DNA of 64,000 nucleotides from Marivivens sp. LCG002 (GCF_030264275.1 NZ_CP127165.1:2588501-2652500), one strand, 5' to 3'; numbered from the stretch's first letter, positions 26,592 through 36,312 are shown. The notes: generated from the letters alone by a model not told the origin. Made by a program: numbers and translations.

Positions 26592-27301
26592 CGCGCCTCT
26601 CGCTTTTCCATCCATGTTTCAACCAGAACGCCGACGATCATGGCGCAGAACGCACCGATCAGAACGCCCATTCCCGAGGGTAAATCGGCAAAAAAGAGCG
26701 CGACCACGACCGATGTCACCGCGGCTGCGAGATGCGCCAAGGTGCGGAGCATCGGGGCAAAGAGACCGATAAAGGTGATCGGAAGAATAAAATCGAGCCC
26801 CCATTCCTGCGGGATCGAGGTCCCGACAAGAACGCCGACAAGCGTCATGATGTACCAGACCGTTGCCAGAGGCGCCGCGACCCCCAGAAAATAGGCGACT
26901 TTGGCGGAAATGCTCCAATCGGGCTCGTCCTGGTACTTTGCACTCGATACGGCAAAGGCCTGATCGAAATTCAGATAGGCGACCAAGGCCCTTTGCCAGA
27001 TCGGGGCCTTGCCCAAATACGGCACAAGCGAAGCGCTATACATCGCCATACGCAGGTTCACCGAGAGCGAAGCCAAAAGGATCAACGGGATCGCCGCGTC
27101 TTCGGTCAAAAGCTGGAGCGCTGCAAACTGGGCCGAGCCAGCGATGACAAGAAAAGAAAAGCCCAAAGCGGCTTCGATCGAAAGGCCAGCTTGATTGGCG
27201 AGCACGCCGAACAGAACGGCAAAGGGCAGCAGCACCAGAATGAAAGGTGACCCGTTCTTGGCCCCCATAATGGCCGCAGATTTAGGTGTCATATCCGACA
27301 T
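26588..27301 (-). CDS. azlC: AzlC-type branched-chain amino acid permease
   Basis: The large subunit (237 residues) of the AzlCD exporter. It shows the AzlC signature ALGFSFLVIAGSAQFAALQLL near residue 50, followed by VNLRMAMYSASLVPYL and FDQAFAVS, with about six membrane spans. Divergent from the GNAT gene at 27394, leaving a 92-base shared upstream region. Substrate inferred from the family. Confidence 0.92.
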   Translation of the reverse strand: MSDMTPKSAAIMGAKNGSPFILVLLPFAVLFGVLANQAGLSIEAALGFSFLVIAGSAQFAALQLLTEDAAIPLILLASLSVNLRMAMYSASLVPYLGKAPIWQRALVAYLNFDQAFAVSSAKYQDEPDWSISAKVAYFLGVAAPLATVWYIMTLVGVLVGTSIPQEWGLDFILPITFIGLFAPMLRTLAHLAAAVTSVVVALFFADLPSGMGVLIGAFCAMIVGVLVETWMEKREAR

Positions 27302-27393
27302 ATAGAGCCTCTGGCAAAGTTTTGCTCGTCTGTGCTTTTTTCACTGGACCGCGTCACATGCAAGCCGCATCAATGACCCCGAACGGGGGCTGA

Positions 27394-27966
27394 ATGAATA
27401 TCAAGCGCGGCATCTACGAGCACGAAAGAGAACGGGTTGCCGAGCTTTTTCTCGATGGCTTCGACCAACAGCTTGGCGGGATATTCGGGCCTCGACCGCG
27501 CGCCCTTGCCTTTATCGCCCGATCCCTGAGGACCGATTTTGCGATTTGTGTCCGCGACGAAAACGGGACCATCGTCGGCGTGGCAGGATATCACAGCCCG
27601 TCGGGTGCCCTTTTGGCGTTTGACTATCGTTCTTTGATGACCGAGTTCGGCCTCTTTGGCGGGGCGCTTCGCATGGTCCGACTGGCGTGGATGGATCACA
27701 AAGCCCATCCCACCAATTTTGCGATCGAAGGCATTTGCGTCGACAAGGCCCTCCGCAACCGCGGGATCGGTTCGTGGATCATCGAGGCACTGGCCCAAGA
27801 AGCAAGGGCGCAGGGCTGCCCTGCATTGAGCCTCAAGGTTCTGAAAACGAATGTAGCCGCGATCAGGCTCTATGAAAACCGCGGGTTCGTTGCTTGGACG
27901 CCGCACAGATCGTCGCTCTTTCCCGATCTCGAGCGCTCGACGCTTATGGTGCGATATCTGACTTAG
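27394..27966 (+). CDS. GNAT-family N-acetyltransferase
   Basis: A 190-residue acetyl-CoA-dependent acetyltransferase. The acetyl-CoA loop is in ICVDKALRNRGIGSWII (R-N-R-G-I-G), followed by ALAQEARAQGCPALSL and LYENRGFVAWT, the usual C-terminal half of the fold. The N-terminal 80 residues bind the unknown acceptor. Convergent with the gene at 27963 with a 4-base overlap. Substrate unknown. Confidence 0.85.
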   Translation: MNIKRGIYEHERERVAELFLDGFDQQLGGIFGPRPRALAFIARSLRTDFAICVRDENGTIVGVAGYHSPSGALLAFDYRSLMTEFGLFGGALRMVRLAWMDHKAHPTNFAIEGICVDKALRNRGIGSWIIEALAQEARAQGCPALSLKVLKTNVAAIRLYENRGFVAWTPHRSSLFPDLERSTLMVRYLT

Positions 27967-28934
27967 TCGAAGGCGCCCGTCACGCGCCCCAGAAGCATAA
28001 AGGCGCGGGCTGTGCGGGTCTCGGCAAGAGCCATGAGGTCTTCGTCGGTGGCTTCGGCTTCGAGCGCGACGAGCGTCTTGTCGAAGCGGCGAAGGAAATG
28101 GTGCGCGGCATCGCGAAAGATCGTATCTTCGCGCATCCGGCCTGCTGTCAAAGCAAGCGAAGAGCGATCCCGAATGCCGCCCAGCGCCGCAACCGAACGG
28201 CCGCGTTCGCCATTGGCAAACCGCCGCCAAACCTCGGGACGCGCGAGATCGGGACGCATGTCGTCCATATAGATTCCATCCTGACTCAGGAGCGTCAGAA
28301 CGTCCTGACTTGCCTGAACAAGCTGTCGGGCATTGCGGTCACGAAGCGCCTTGCGCAATGCGGAAAAACCCACCTCGTCCTGTTCGGTGTCGGGGAAGTT
28401 CAGCGCGCGGATCAGATCGGCACGGCTGAGCGGTGGGAGCGTATCCTCGACATTGGTGCCCAGCGCGAGCGAGGGCTGATCATCACTTTGGGCAGGAGGT
28501 TGCGCAACGAGCGGTGCGCGAGGCGTATTACGCGATGTCGTAAAGGTCGCAAGCGCGGTCTCGGTCTTGCGGGCTGCGCGCGCGATTTCGTCGAGTTTTT
28601 TCTCGACGGTGGGCTGGAGGTTTTCGGTCTGACGCGACTGACGATCATTCACATAGGTTTGACGCAAAGCATCGATTGCAACGTGAAGCCGCTGCGCCTC
28701 TTCTCGCATGATGCGGGAAGACCGCGCGGCAAAGGCCGCGACCCAAAAGAGAGCAACGGGCAGGAAGATCACGAAAAGCGTCGTGGCAAAGCCCGCGCTT
28801 TCGTCCGTCCCGAAGAGGAAATAAACCGCAGAGCCCAAGAGCCAAAGCACACCAAGCCCCCCGGCGACGATCTCGGCGGCGGACATGGATTGGGGCTCTT
28901 GCGGCGTGGGGCCGGATTTCTTGGACGCGTTCAA
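27963..28934 (-). CDS. Hypothetical membrane protein of Rhodobacterales
   Basis: A 323-residue protein: Pro/Ser-rich N-terminus, two membrane helices (about residues 23-42 and 47-70), a coiled-coil linker (RIMREEAQRLHVAIDALRQ onward, to about 150), and a C-terminal helical domain with DLIRALNFPDTEQDEVGF, SQDVLTLLSQDGIYMDD and FDKTLVALEAEATDEDL. I do not recognise a named domain. The layout suggests an inner-membrane anchored cytosolic helical domain. It is followed on the same strand, upstream in sequence order, by greA 39 bases away. Confidence 0.7.
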   Translation of the reverse strand: MNASKKSGPTPQEPQSMSAAEIVAGGLGVLWLLGSAVYFLFGTDESAGFATTLFVIFLPVALFWVAAFAARSSRIMREEAQRLHVAIDALRQTYVNDRQSRQTENLQPTVEKKLDEIARAARKTETALATFTTSRNTPRAPLVAQPPAQSDDQPSLALGTNVEDTLPPLSRADLIRALNFPDTEQDEVGFSALRKALRDRNARQLVQASQDVLTLLSQDGIYMDDMRPDLARPEVWRRFANGERGRSVAALGGIRDRSSLALTAGRMREDTIFRDAAHHFLRRFDKTLVALEAEATDEDLMALAETRTARAFMLLGRVTGAFD

Positions 28935-28973
28935 CGAACAACCCGTTGGCTAGACTGCGGCGCGAGGCCGGTT

Positions 28974-29444
28974 TCAGAGGAACGAAATTTTCAGGATCTC
29001 ATAGGCGCGATCACCACCCGGAGTGCGCACTTCGACGCTGTCGCCGACGTCCTTGCCGATCAGGGCACGGGCAAGGGGCGATTTGATGTTCAGCTTGCCG
29101 TTTTCGATGTCGGCTTCGTATTCGCCGACGATCTGATAGGTCTTTTCCTCGTCGGTGTCTTCATCGACAAGTTCAACAGTCGCGCCGAATTTGATCGTGC
29201 CGCCGAGCTTGCTCGGATCGATGACCTCGGCCAGCGAAATGACGCCTTCGAGTTCCTTGATACGGCCCTCGATAAAGGACTGCTTTTCCTTGGCCGAATG
29301 GTATTCGGCGTTCTCGGAGAGATCGCCATGCTCGCGGGCTTCGGAAATCGCGCTGATGATTGCGGGGCGCTCAACAGTTTTGAGATGCTTGAGTTCTGCT
29401 TCAAGCTTTTCAAAACCGGCGCGTGTCAGCGGGATCTTTTCCAT
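28974..29444 (-). CDS. greA: Transcription elongation factor GreA
   Basis: Binds RNA polymerase through the secondary channel and stimulates cleavage of backtracked RNA. The 156-residue protein has the N-terminal coiled coil with the catalytic tip GDLSENAEY, where D41 and E44 align exactly with the E. coli acidic tip, then the C-terminal FKBP-like domain ([35 protein letters not shown]). A 255-base gap separates it from the divergent ETF-QO gene; no further gene is convincing there, only a 14-codon ATG frame at 29645. Confidence 0.96.
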   Translation of the reverse strand: MEKIPLTRAGFEKLEAELKHLKTVERPAIISAISEAREHGDLSENAEYHSAKEKQSFIEGRIKELEGVISLAEVIDPSKLGGTIKFGATVELVDEDTDEEKTYQIVGEYEADIENGKLNIKSPLARALIGKDVGDSVEVRTPGGDRAYEILKISFL

Positions 29445-29699
29445 AGTGCGGCTCCGTGGACCTTCTTCGTGTTATCGTCAGTCCATAACGTATCGCTGAG
29501 GAGGAAAGTCAAGTCTCTGAACCCAGTGGACGCGATGCCGCAGCCAGAAACCTGCAAATTCCGCTATAAAGTTTTGCCTATCGTCGCCAGATGTTAAATT
29601 TACGTCGTGTCCTGATTGCCCCTCTCTTTTGCATGGGGTAATCCATGACGAAATATTGTTACTCAAGACGCCCCCGAGGCGAAGCATAAGGAATACGCC

Positions 29700-31346
29700 A
29701 TGACTGCTATCGAACGCGAAGCAATGGAATATGACGTAGTCATCGTCGGTGCGGGCCCTGCGGGGCTATCTGCCGCTATTCGCCTCAAGCAACTTGATGC
29801 CGATCTCAATGTCGTTGTTCTTGAAAAGGGTTCGGAAGTCGGGGCGCACATCCTTTCGGGTGCCGTTCTGGACACATCGGGCCTCTCCCGCCTCATGCCC
29901 GATTGGAAAGCAAAAGGCGCCCCGATCAAAACCGAAGTCAACGAAGACAACTTCTACTTCCTCGGAGAAGCAGGCGGCATCCGCATTCCGAATTTCGCCA
30001 TGCCACCGCTAATGAACAACCACGGCAATTACATTGTTTCGATGGGCAATGTGTGTCGCTGGATGGCGGAACAAGCCGAAGCTCTCGGAGTCGAGATTTT
30101 CCCAGGCATGTCCTGCTCCGAGTTGGTCTATGGTGAAAACGGCGAAGTCAAAGGCGTGGTCGCCGGTGAATTCGGCAAGAACGCGGACGGCACCGCAGGT
30201 GACGGATACGAACCGGGCATGGAGCTTCACGGTAAATACGTGTTCCTGTCCGAAGGCGTGCGCGGCTCGCTCTCCAAAGAAGTCTTGGCGAAATACGACC
30301 TTGTCAAAGGCCATTGCAGCCAGAAGTTCGGCATCGGCATGAAGGAAATCTGGGAGATCGATCCCGCCAAGCACAAAGAGGGCACCGTCACCCACACGAT
30401 GGGCTGGCCGCTCGGTTCGAACGCGGGCGGCGGATCGTTCATCTATCACCTCGAGAACAATCAGGTTTATGTCGGTTTCGTCGTTCACCTCAACTACAAG
30501 AACCCACATCTCTATCCCTATATGGAATTCCAGCGGTTCAAGCATCATCCGATGGTCGCCGAGCTGCTCAAGGGTGGCAAGCGCGTGGCTTATGGTGCCC
30601 GCGCGATATCCGAAGGCGGCTGGCAGTCGATCCCGCAGACCGCCTTCCCCGGTGGTGCGCTGCTCGGCTGTTCCGCTGGTCTCGTGAACGTGCCCCGCAT
30701 CAAGGGCAACCACAACGCGATGCATTCGGGCATCGAAGCTGCAGAAGCGGCCTACAAGGCGATCAGCGCAGGCCGTTCGGGCGACACCCTGACCGAATAT
30801 GATACCGCGCTGCGCGAAGGCGTTGTCGGCAAGGATCTCAAGAAGGTGCGCAACGTCAAACCGCTCTGGTCAAAGCTCGGTCTTTTGGGCGGCCTTGCGG
30901 TCGGTGGGCTGGATATGTGGACCAACACGCTGGGCTTCTCGTTCCTTGGAACGCTGCGCCACGGCAAATCCGATGCCGCCGCCACCGAGGAAGCGTCGAA
31001 GCATCCGAAAATCGACTATCCCAAGCCCGACGGCACTCTGTCCTTCGATCGTCTCACCAACGTTTCGTTCGCGATGACGAACCACGAGGAAAGCCAGCCC
31101 TGCCACCTTCGTCTCAAAGATCAGTCGGTGCCGATTTCGGTCAACCTTCCCAAATATGACGAACCCGCCCAGCGCTATTGCCCCGCTGGGGTCTATGAAG
31201 TTCTCGAAGGCGAAAACGGTCCGCGGTTCCAGATCAATTTCCAGAACTGTGTCCACTGCAAAACCTGCGATATCAAAGACCCGAGCCAGAACATCAACTG
31301 GACGGTCCCGCAGGGGGGCGACGGACCCAACTACCCGAATATGTAA
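29700..31346 (+). CDS. Electron transfer flavoprotein-ubiquinone oxidoreductase
   Basis: Membrane-associated flavoprotein that passes electrons from ETF (reduced by acyl-CoA dehydrogenases, like the one at 22-24 kb) to ubiquinone. The 548-residue protein has an N-terminal FAD motif VIVGAGPAGLSAAIRL, GAHILSGAVLD, HTMGWPLGSNAGGGSFIY, AGLVNVPRIKGNHNAM, and the C-terminal 4Fe-4S domain with RYCPAGVYE, CVHCKTCDIKDP. Length is standard for ETF-QO. AAGGAA lies 8 bases before the ATG. A strong UUCG-loop terminator follows directly. Confidence 0.96.
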   Translation: MTAIEREAMEYDVVIVGAGPAGLSAAIRLKQLDADLNVVVLEKGSEVGAHILSGAVLDTSGLSRLMPDWKAKGAPIKTEVNEDNFYFLGEAGGIRIPNFAMPPLMNNHGNYIVSMGNVCRWMAEQAEALGVEIFPGMSCSELVYGENGEVKGVVAGEFGKNADGTAGDGYEPGMELHGKYVFLSEGVRGSLSKEVLAKYDLVKGHCSQKFGIGMKEIWEIDPAKHKEGTVTHTMGWPLGSNAGGGSFIYHLENNQVYVGFVVHLNYKNPHLYPYMEFQRFKHHPMVAELLKGGKRVAYGARAISEGGWQSIPQTAFPGGALLGCSAGLVNVPRIKGNHNAMHSGIEAAEAAYKAISAGRSGDTLTEYDTALREGVVGKDLKKVRNVKPLWSKLGLLGGLAVGGLDMWTNTLGFSFLGTLRHGKSDAAATEEASKHPKIDYPKPDGTLSFDRLTNVSFAMTNHEESQPCHLRLKDQSVPISVNLPKYDEPAQRYCPAGVYEVLEGENGPRFQINFQNCVHCKTCDIKDPSQNINWTVPQGGDGPNYPNM

Positions 31347-31351
31347 GTCAA

Positions 31352-31371
31352 AAGGGGCCTTCGGGCCCCTT
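31352..31371 (+). terminator. Intrinsic terminator after ETF-QO
   Basis: AAGGGGCC, loop TTCG, GGCCCCTT: a perfect 8-bp stem closed by a UUCG tetraloop, 5 bases after the ETF-QO stop, followed by CACTTTTG. Confidence 0.85.
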
Positions 31372-31469
31372 CACTTTTGCGGGAAGCGGCCCGTTCCCCC
31401 TCGGCAGAGATTGCCCCTCCTGCGCTGCGGCGCTAGGTTAGGCGCAACACTTGCCCCAAGGACAGCTCT

Positions 31470-33164
31470 GTGCCCAAAAGACTTACCCGCGCAATTGCGC
31501 TTTGTGTTTCGACCCTGCCGCTTCTGAGTTCTGTGGCCTATGCCGAAGGTGGACTTGGTGCCTATCTCGCAGCGCGTCAGGCGAATTTCGACCGCGACTT
31601 CCTTGCATCGGCCGAATACTTCGAACGGGCTTTGGAGAATGCACCCGACAATCTCGGGATGCTCGACAGCACGGTCTATACCTATGTTTCGCTCGGTGCG
31701 TTCGAAGCCGCCATTCCGCACGCCCAACGGCTTCGCGATCTTGAGATCAACAGTCAGGTGGGCAATCTAGCTTTTCTGGTTAATGACGCAAAGAATGAGG
31801 CGTGGGACGATGTCTTGGCGGATTTGTCTGATGGCCAAGAGATCAGCCCGCTGATCGACGAAATCGCGAGGGCTTGGGCGATTTTCGGTCAGGGACAGGT
31901 CACCGAAGCACTCGCTGCCTTTGACGCGGCGGCGCAAAGCGCGGGAATGACCCATTTCGCGCTTTACAACAAAGCCTTGGCATTGGCCTCGGTGGGGGAT
32001 TTCGAAGGCGCGGATGCGCTGTTGTCCGACGACAGCAACAAGAGCATCCAGCAAACCCGTCGTGGCACGATTGCCCATTCGCAAATTTTGAGCCAGCTCG
32101 GGCGTAACCAAGACGCGCTTGACCTCTTGAACCAAGCCTTCGGCGGTGAATTCGACGCGTCGGTCCAAAGCCTCGTCGATGCATTGGCAAGCGGTGAGCG
32201 GGTTCCCTACTCTCTTGCTTCTGGGCCAAAAGAGGGATTGGCGGAGCTTCTTTTCACAGCCGCAAGCGTGATGGCGGGCGAAGCCGATCCGACCTACACC
32301 ATTCTCTTTGCACGTGGGGCGACTGCGCTTTATCCGAACCACATCGAAGCACTTATGCTGACGGGCAACCTTTACGAGGGGATGGGGCTTTATGATCTTG
32401 CGAACGATACATACGCGCTTGTCCCACAGGATGATCCGGCTTTTGTAGACGCCGAGTTGGCCCGCGCAGATGCGCTCCAACGCGCGGACCGTCTGGAAGC
32501 GGCAACCGAAGTCCTCCAATCCTTGGCCCGCAATTATCCCGATCTTGCTGCCGCCCACGCCTCATTGGGGGATGTGCTCCGCCGCCGCGAGCTGATGCGC
32601 GAGGCCAAGCCCGCCTATGAACGCGCGCTCGAGCTTTATGTCCAAGACAACATCCGCTGGTACACGCACTATATGCTCGGGATTGTGAACCATGATCTGG
32701 ACCTATGGCCCGAGGCAGAAGCACATTTCCGCGCCGCGCTCGAAATTGTGCCAACGCATCCCTCGATCCTCAACTACCTTGGCTATTCGCTGGTCGAGCG
32801 TGGTGAAAAGCTTGATGAAGCGCTCGAGATGATCATCACTGCAGTGCAGATCGAACCCGAAAACGGTGCCATCGTCGACAGTCTGGGTTGGGTCCAGTTC
32901 CAGCTTGGCAAATATGAGGATGCGATCGTCCAGATGGAACGCGCAGCCGAACTTGAACCTGTCGACCCGATCGTAAATGATCACCTAGGCGATGCTCTTT
33001 GGGCCGTTGGTCGCAAAAACGAGGCGAGCTTCCAATGGAAACGCGCACTTTCCTTTGGTCCGACCGAAGAAGACGCTGCGCGGATCAGAAGAAAGCTTGA
33101 AGTCGGGCTCGACAAGGTGCGTGAAGAAGAGGGAGCCGCACCGCTCTATCCTTCCGTTGACTAG
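31470..33164 (+). CDS. Exported tetratricopeptide repeat protein
   Basis: A 564-residue protein with a signal peptide (ending near AYA, residue 24) and TPR motifs throughout: FLASAEYFERALENAPDN, AAHASLGDVLRRRELMREA, PEAEAHFRAALEIVPTHP, VDSLGWVQFQLGKYEDAI. Such periplasmic or outer-membrane-associated TPR proteins mediate protein-protein contacts; no specific role can be assigned. The start is GTG at 31470 with AAGGACAG upstream. The last 8 bases overlap the ispE start, so ispE is coupled to it. Confidence 0.85.
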   Translation: MPKRLTRAIALCVSTLPLLSSVAYAEGGLGAYLAARQANFDRDFLASAEYFERALENAPDNLGMLDSTVYTYVSLGAFEAAIPHAQRLRDLEINSQVGNLAFLVNDAKNEAWDDVLADLSDGQEISPLIDEIARAWAIFGQGQVTEALAAFDAAAQSAGMTHFALYNKALALASVGDFEGADALLSDDSNKSIQQTRRGTIAHSQILSQLGRNQDALDLLNQAFGGEFDASVQSLVDALASGERVPYSLASGPKEGLAELLFTAASVMAGEADPTYTILFARGATALYPNHIEALMLTGNLYEGMGLYDLANDTYALVPQDDPAFVDAELARADALQRADRLEAATEVLQSLARNYPDLAAAHASLGDVLRRRELMREAKPAYERALELYVQDNIRWYTHYMLGIVNHDLDLWPEAEAHFRAALEIVPTHPSILNYLGYSLVERGEKLDEALEMIITAVQIEPENGAIVDSLGWVQFQLGKYEDAIVQMERAAELEPVDPIVNDHLGDALWAVGRKNEASFQWKRALSFGPTEEDAARIRRKLEVGLDKVREEEGAAPLYPSVD

Positions 33165-33984
33165 CATCACGCGTCTCGCCCCTGCCAAGATCAATCTCGC
33201 TCTGCATGTCACGGGCAAGCGATCGGACGGGTATCATCTTCTTGATAGTCTTGTCGTCTTTGCCGACCGTGGCGATGTATTGACGTTCGAAGACGCCGAA
33301 GATCTGTCCCTGAGTGTAGACGGTCCCTTTTGCGAGGGCGTGCCGACGGACGAGCGCAACCTCGTCCTCAAAGTGGCAAAGATGCTTCGGCCCGAGGGCA
33401 AAGGAGCGCGTATCCATCTTACCAAGATGCTGCCCCACGGCGGAGGGATCGGCGGCGGGTCGTCCGATGCTGCGGCTACGGCGCGAGGTCTGGCCGATCT
33501 CTGGGGTATAGAGCCGCCAACGAGCGAAACGCTTTTGCGCATCGGTGCGGACGTTCCCGTCTGTGCACATGCTCCCCAGTCGATGTTCATGCGCGGGATC
33601 GGTGAAGTTCTCGAGCCGGCGCCCGAACTTCCTCGGCTCTGGTGTCTTTTGGTCAACCCGATGGCCCATGTGCCGACACGAGACGTGTTCAAGCATCTTT
33701 CGGACCACCACAGCACCGACAACGCGCCGCTCGCTCCGATGCGCTCTGATTTCATCGCTTGGCTGAAAGAACAGCGCAACGATCTAAGGCCGAGCACCTG
33801 CGCACTTGTCCCTGCGGTAGGAGCGCTCCTTGACGCGCTGCGCGCGACCAAGGCACTCCATAGTGATATGTCGGGGTCAGGGAGCACCTGTTGGGCGCTC
33901 TTTGAAACGCAAAAGGCCGCAGAAGAGACTGCGGCCCTGTTTCATGGGACATTCTGGACGCTGGTAACGCCTATCGGCGGTTAG
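33157..33984 (+). CDS. ispE: 4-diphosphocytidyl-2-C-methyl-D-erythritol kinase
   Basis: GHMP kinase of the non-mevalonate isoprenoid pathway; phosphorylates CDP-ME on the 2-hydroxyl. The 275-residue product begins APAKINLALHVTGKRSDGYH, the IspE N-terminal signature, has the ATP loop LPHGGGIGGGSSDAAATA and the C-terminal SDMSGSGSTCWALF. The start is inferred as TTG at 33157, overlapping the TPR gene; no ATG or GTG occurs at the right place. It overlaps the convergent polyprenyl synthase gene by 4 bases, and that synthase uses IPP made by this pathway. Confidence 0.93.
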   Translation: MTSITRLAPAKINLALHVTGKRSDGYHLLDSLVVFADRGDVLTFEDAEDLSLSVDGPFCEGVPTDERNLVLKVAKMLRPEGKGARIHLTKMLPHGGGIGGGSSDAAATARGLADLWGIEPPTSETLLRIGADVPVCAHAPQSMFMRGIGEVLEPAPELPRLWCLLVNPMAHVPTRDVFKHLSDHHSTDNAPLAPMRSDFIAWLKEQRNDLRPSTCALVPAVGALLDALRATKALHSDMSGSGSTCWALFETQKAAEETAALFHGTFWTLVTPIGG

Positions 33985-34979
33985 TTGATCCGCGCGACAA
34001 CGTAATCGGTGATATCCGCCAGCATATCACGGATCTCGTGATGCGGGAGGATGTCGAGCTGAGCCTTGGCGGTATCTGCCCATTTCAACGCCTCGACACG
34101 GGTCTCTTCCAAAGCGCCGTGACGCTTGAGGATTTCAAGCGCCTGCTCGAGATCGCCGTTCTCTTGCTTGCCTTTTTCGATGGTCCGCACCCAGAACGCG
34201 CGTTCGGTCTCGTCCGCCTTGGCGATGCCTTTGATAAATGGAAGCGTGAGCTTGCGCTCGCGGAAGTCGTCACCGATGTTCTTGCCCGTGGCTTCGGTGC
34301 CGCCGAGATCGAGAAGATCATCCACCGTCTGGAATGCGATCCCGAGGGCATCGCCAAAGCGGTAAAGCGCATTATTATGTGTTTCGTCCGCGCCTGAAAT
34401 AACGCCCCCGACCTGAGTTGCGGCCGAGAAAAGGGCCGCTGTCTTGCCGCGCACGACCTTGAGATAGGTCTCTTCCGTCGTGGCAAGGTTCCGCGCGGCG
34501 GTCAGCTGAAGCACTTCGCCTTCGGCAATGGTGGCGGACGCATTCGCGAGGATGTTGAGCACTCGAAGCGAGCCCGTTTCCACCATCAATTGGAACGACC
34601 GCGAAAAGAGATAGTCGCCGACAAGAACCGACGAGGTGTTGTCCCACAACAGGTTCGCAGTGGGGCGGCCACGACGTTGTTCGCTCTCGTCCACGACATC
34701 GTCATGCAAAAGCGTTGCCGTGTGGATCAGCTCGACCGTTGCAGCGAGATGGATGTGAAAGGGTCCTTCGTAGCCGCAGAGTTTCGCAGCCGCCAAGGTG
34801 AGCATGGGGCGCAGGCGCTTGCCGCCCGCTTCGACCAGATGCGCCGTAACCTCGGGGATGCGCGGGGCATGCTCGGAGGCCATCCGCAGGCGGATCATCT
34901 GGTTCACAGCTTCCATTTCGTCAGCCAGCGCACGCGCTAGCTTTTCATGGGGCTTGGTTGCAGCGGCATCCAGACTCAT
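33981..34979 (-). CDS. Long-chain polyprenyl diphosphate synthase (ubiquinone tail)
   Basis: Adds isopentenyl units to form the long polyprenyl diphosphate of ubiquinone. The 332-residue enzyme has GGKRLRPMLTL, the first Asp-rich motif LLHDDVVDESEQRRGRPT, and the second DLLDLGGTEATGKNIGDDF. Small Ala residues sit before the first motif (ELIHTATLLHDD), consistent with a long product, likely C45-C50; the exact length cannot be read. The start at 34979 (MSLDAAATKPHEKL) is conserved-looking; the upstream frame extension to 35075 would overlap the divergent gene. Partner of UbiA encoded at 17.7 kb. Confidence 0.93.
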   Translation of the reverse strand: MSLDAAATKPHEKLARALADEMEAVNQMIRLRMASEHAPRIPEVTAHLVEAGGKRLRPMLTLAAAKLCGYEGPFHIHLAATVELIHTATLLHDDVVDESEQRRGRPTANLLWDNTSSVLVGDYLFSRSFQLMVETGSLRVLNILANASATIAEGEVLQLTAARNLATTEETYLKVVRGKTAALFSAATQVGGVISGADETHNNALYRFGDALGIAFQTVDDLLDLGGTEATGKNIGDDFRERKLTLPFIKGIAKADETERAFWVRTIEKGKQENGDLEQALEILKRHGALEETRVEALKWADTAKAQLDILPHHEIRDMLADITDYVVARIN

Positions 34980-35037
34980 GCGGTTTTGCTCCGGCTTGTT
35001 ATTGGCAAAGACCACAGACGGCCTTAGGTCTAATTCT

Positions 35038-35253
35038 ATGAAAGAGCTTTTGCGCACAAACGATCCGACTGTCATCGCCTATGCCAAGTTACTCTTGGAC
35101 GGGGAGGGTATAGACTGCTTCGAGTTTGACGTAAATATGAGCATCCTCGATGGAAGCATCGGCATATTGCCGCGCCGTCTTGTTGTGCACGAGGACGACT
35201 ATGACGACGCGCGGGTTATTCTCATCGACAATGAGTTGATGCACGACCAATGA
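35038..35253 (+). CDS. DUF2007 family small protein
   Basis: A 71-residue protein of the DUF2007 type (putative signal-transducing protein): MKELLRTNDPTVIAYAKLLLDGEGI, then the beta-rich RRLVVHEDDYDDARVIL. Function unknown. Its TGA overlaps the ATG of the methyltransferase that follows (35250-35253), so they are coupled. Divergent from the polyprenyl synthase gene, with 58 bases between start codons. Confidence 0.8.
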   Translation: MKELLRTNDPTVIAYAKLLLDGEGIDCFEFDVNMSILDGSIGILPRRLVVHEDDYDDARVILIDNELMHDQ

Positions 35254-36002
35254 CCGAGCCGACCCGCGATGACTTCCTAGGTGGCAAATTGAGCCTTCTG
35301 CAACCGAAGGCCGGGTATCGTGCTGGGGTCGATCCTGTACTGCTTGCAGCCTCTGTGCCTGCGGAAAAGGGTGATACGGTTCTCGAGCTGGGCTGCGGTG
35401 CGGGGGCGGCAAGCCTGTGCCTCTCGGCGCGGGTCGAAGGGCTTGCCCTGACGGGTGTCGAAATCCAGCCGCTCTACGCGGAGCTATGCAGACAGAATGC
35501 CGTTCATAACCGCGCCAGAATGGATGTCGTCGAAGCGGACCTGACCCATCTTCCCGCTCAGATCCGCAACACGAGTTTTGACCATGTCATCATGAACCCG
35601 CCCTATTACGACAGGAGCGCGAGCACGCGGGCAAACGATCAAGGGCGTGATATGGCACTGGGCGGGGATACGGCATTGCAGGACTGGATCGAAGTTGGCG
35701 CAAAGAGACTTAGACCCAAGGGGTATTTCACGCTTATTCAAAGGATGGACAGGCTGCCCGAAACGCTTGCCACTGCAGATCGCGTCCTCGGGTCGATCAC
35801 GGTTCTTCCGATACAGGCCCGTGTCGGCCGACCTTCGGGGCTTTTCATTCTGCAAGCCCGCAAAAACGGACGCGCTGCCTTTCGGATGTTGGCTCCCCTG
35901 ATTCTCCACCGCGGGGATGTCCACGGACAGGATGGGGAAAGCTATACGGCGCAAGTGTCGGCCATTTTACGCGATGGCGCACATTTGAGCTTGGAAGCGT
36001 GA
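35250..36002 (+). CDS. tRNA1(Val) adenine-N6 methyltransferase-like protein
   Basis: A 250-residue SAM-dependent N6-adenine methyltransferase of the TrmN6/YfiC group. Motif I is VLELGCGAGAASL (44-56), and the catalytic NPPY motif is in HVIMNPPYYDRSAS near residue 112. The opening DDFLGGKLSLLQPKAGYRAGVDPVLLA is cut here to DDFLGGKLSLLQPKAGYR and is typical of this group. In E. coli the homologue modifies A37 of tRNA1-Val; target inferred from family. Confidence 0.85.
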   Translation: MTEPTRDDFLGGKLSLLQPKAGYRAGVDPVLLAASVPAEKGDTVLELGCGAGAASLCLSARVEGLALTGVEIQPLYAELCRQNAVHNRARMDVVEADLTHLPAQIRNTSFDHVIMNPPYYDRSASTRANDQGRDMALGGDTALQDWIEVGAKRLRPKGYFTLIQRMDRLPETLATADRVLGSITVLPIQARVGRPSGLFILQARKNGRAAFRMLAPLILHRGDVHGQDGESYTAQVSAILRDGAHLSLEA

Positions 36003-36119
36003 GGCGACTCGATTCATTTGGAGAAAATGAGCCGAAAGCAGCCAATTGCTGCAGCGCAACGTGACAGAAATATGAAAGCGTGCTCCACTCAAACTGTCCA
36101 CAACGAAAGGAGTACGACT

Positions 36120-36287
36120 ATGAGCCTAAGTTCGCATATCGAGGAACTTCGGAAAAAGCATCAAAGTCTCTCGAATGCTGTCGAAGATGCAATGAAACAT
36201 CCCGCCTTTGATGATCAGGAAGTGGCACGTCTCAAGAAGCAGAAACTCCAACTCAAGCAAGAAATTACAAGGTTGACGGCGCACTGA
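36120..36287 (+). CDS. YdcH/DUF465 family small protein
   Basis: A 55-residue protein that is nearly all one charged helix: SSHIEELRKKHQSLSNAVED, then VARLKKQKLQLKQEITRL. This is the YdcH (DUF465) family found in alphaproteobacteria, function unknown. The ATG at 36120 has AAAGGAG eight bases before it; the in-frame start at 36018 gives a non-family extension. Followed by a strong bidirectional terminator. Confidence 0.88.
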   Translation: MSLSSHIEELRKKHQSLSNAVEDAMKHPAFDDQEVARLKKQKLQLKQEITRLTAH

Positions 36288-36312
36288 GAGCGCCTCCCTT
36301 CCCTAAACGAGA

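Noticed and set aside
29645..29689. A 14-codon ATG frame just upstream of ETF-QO that could be a leader peptide
   Set aside because: No run of a regulatory amino acid, no attenuator hairpins, and no clear ribosome site.
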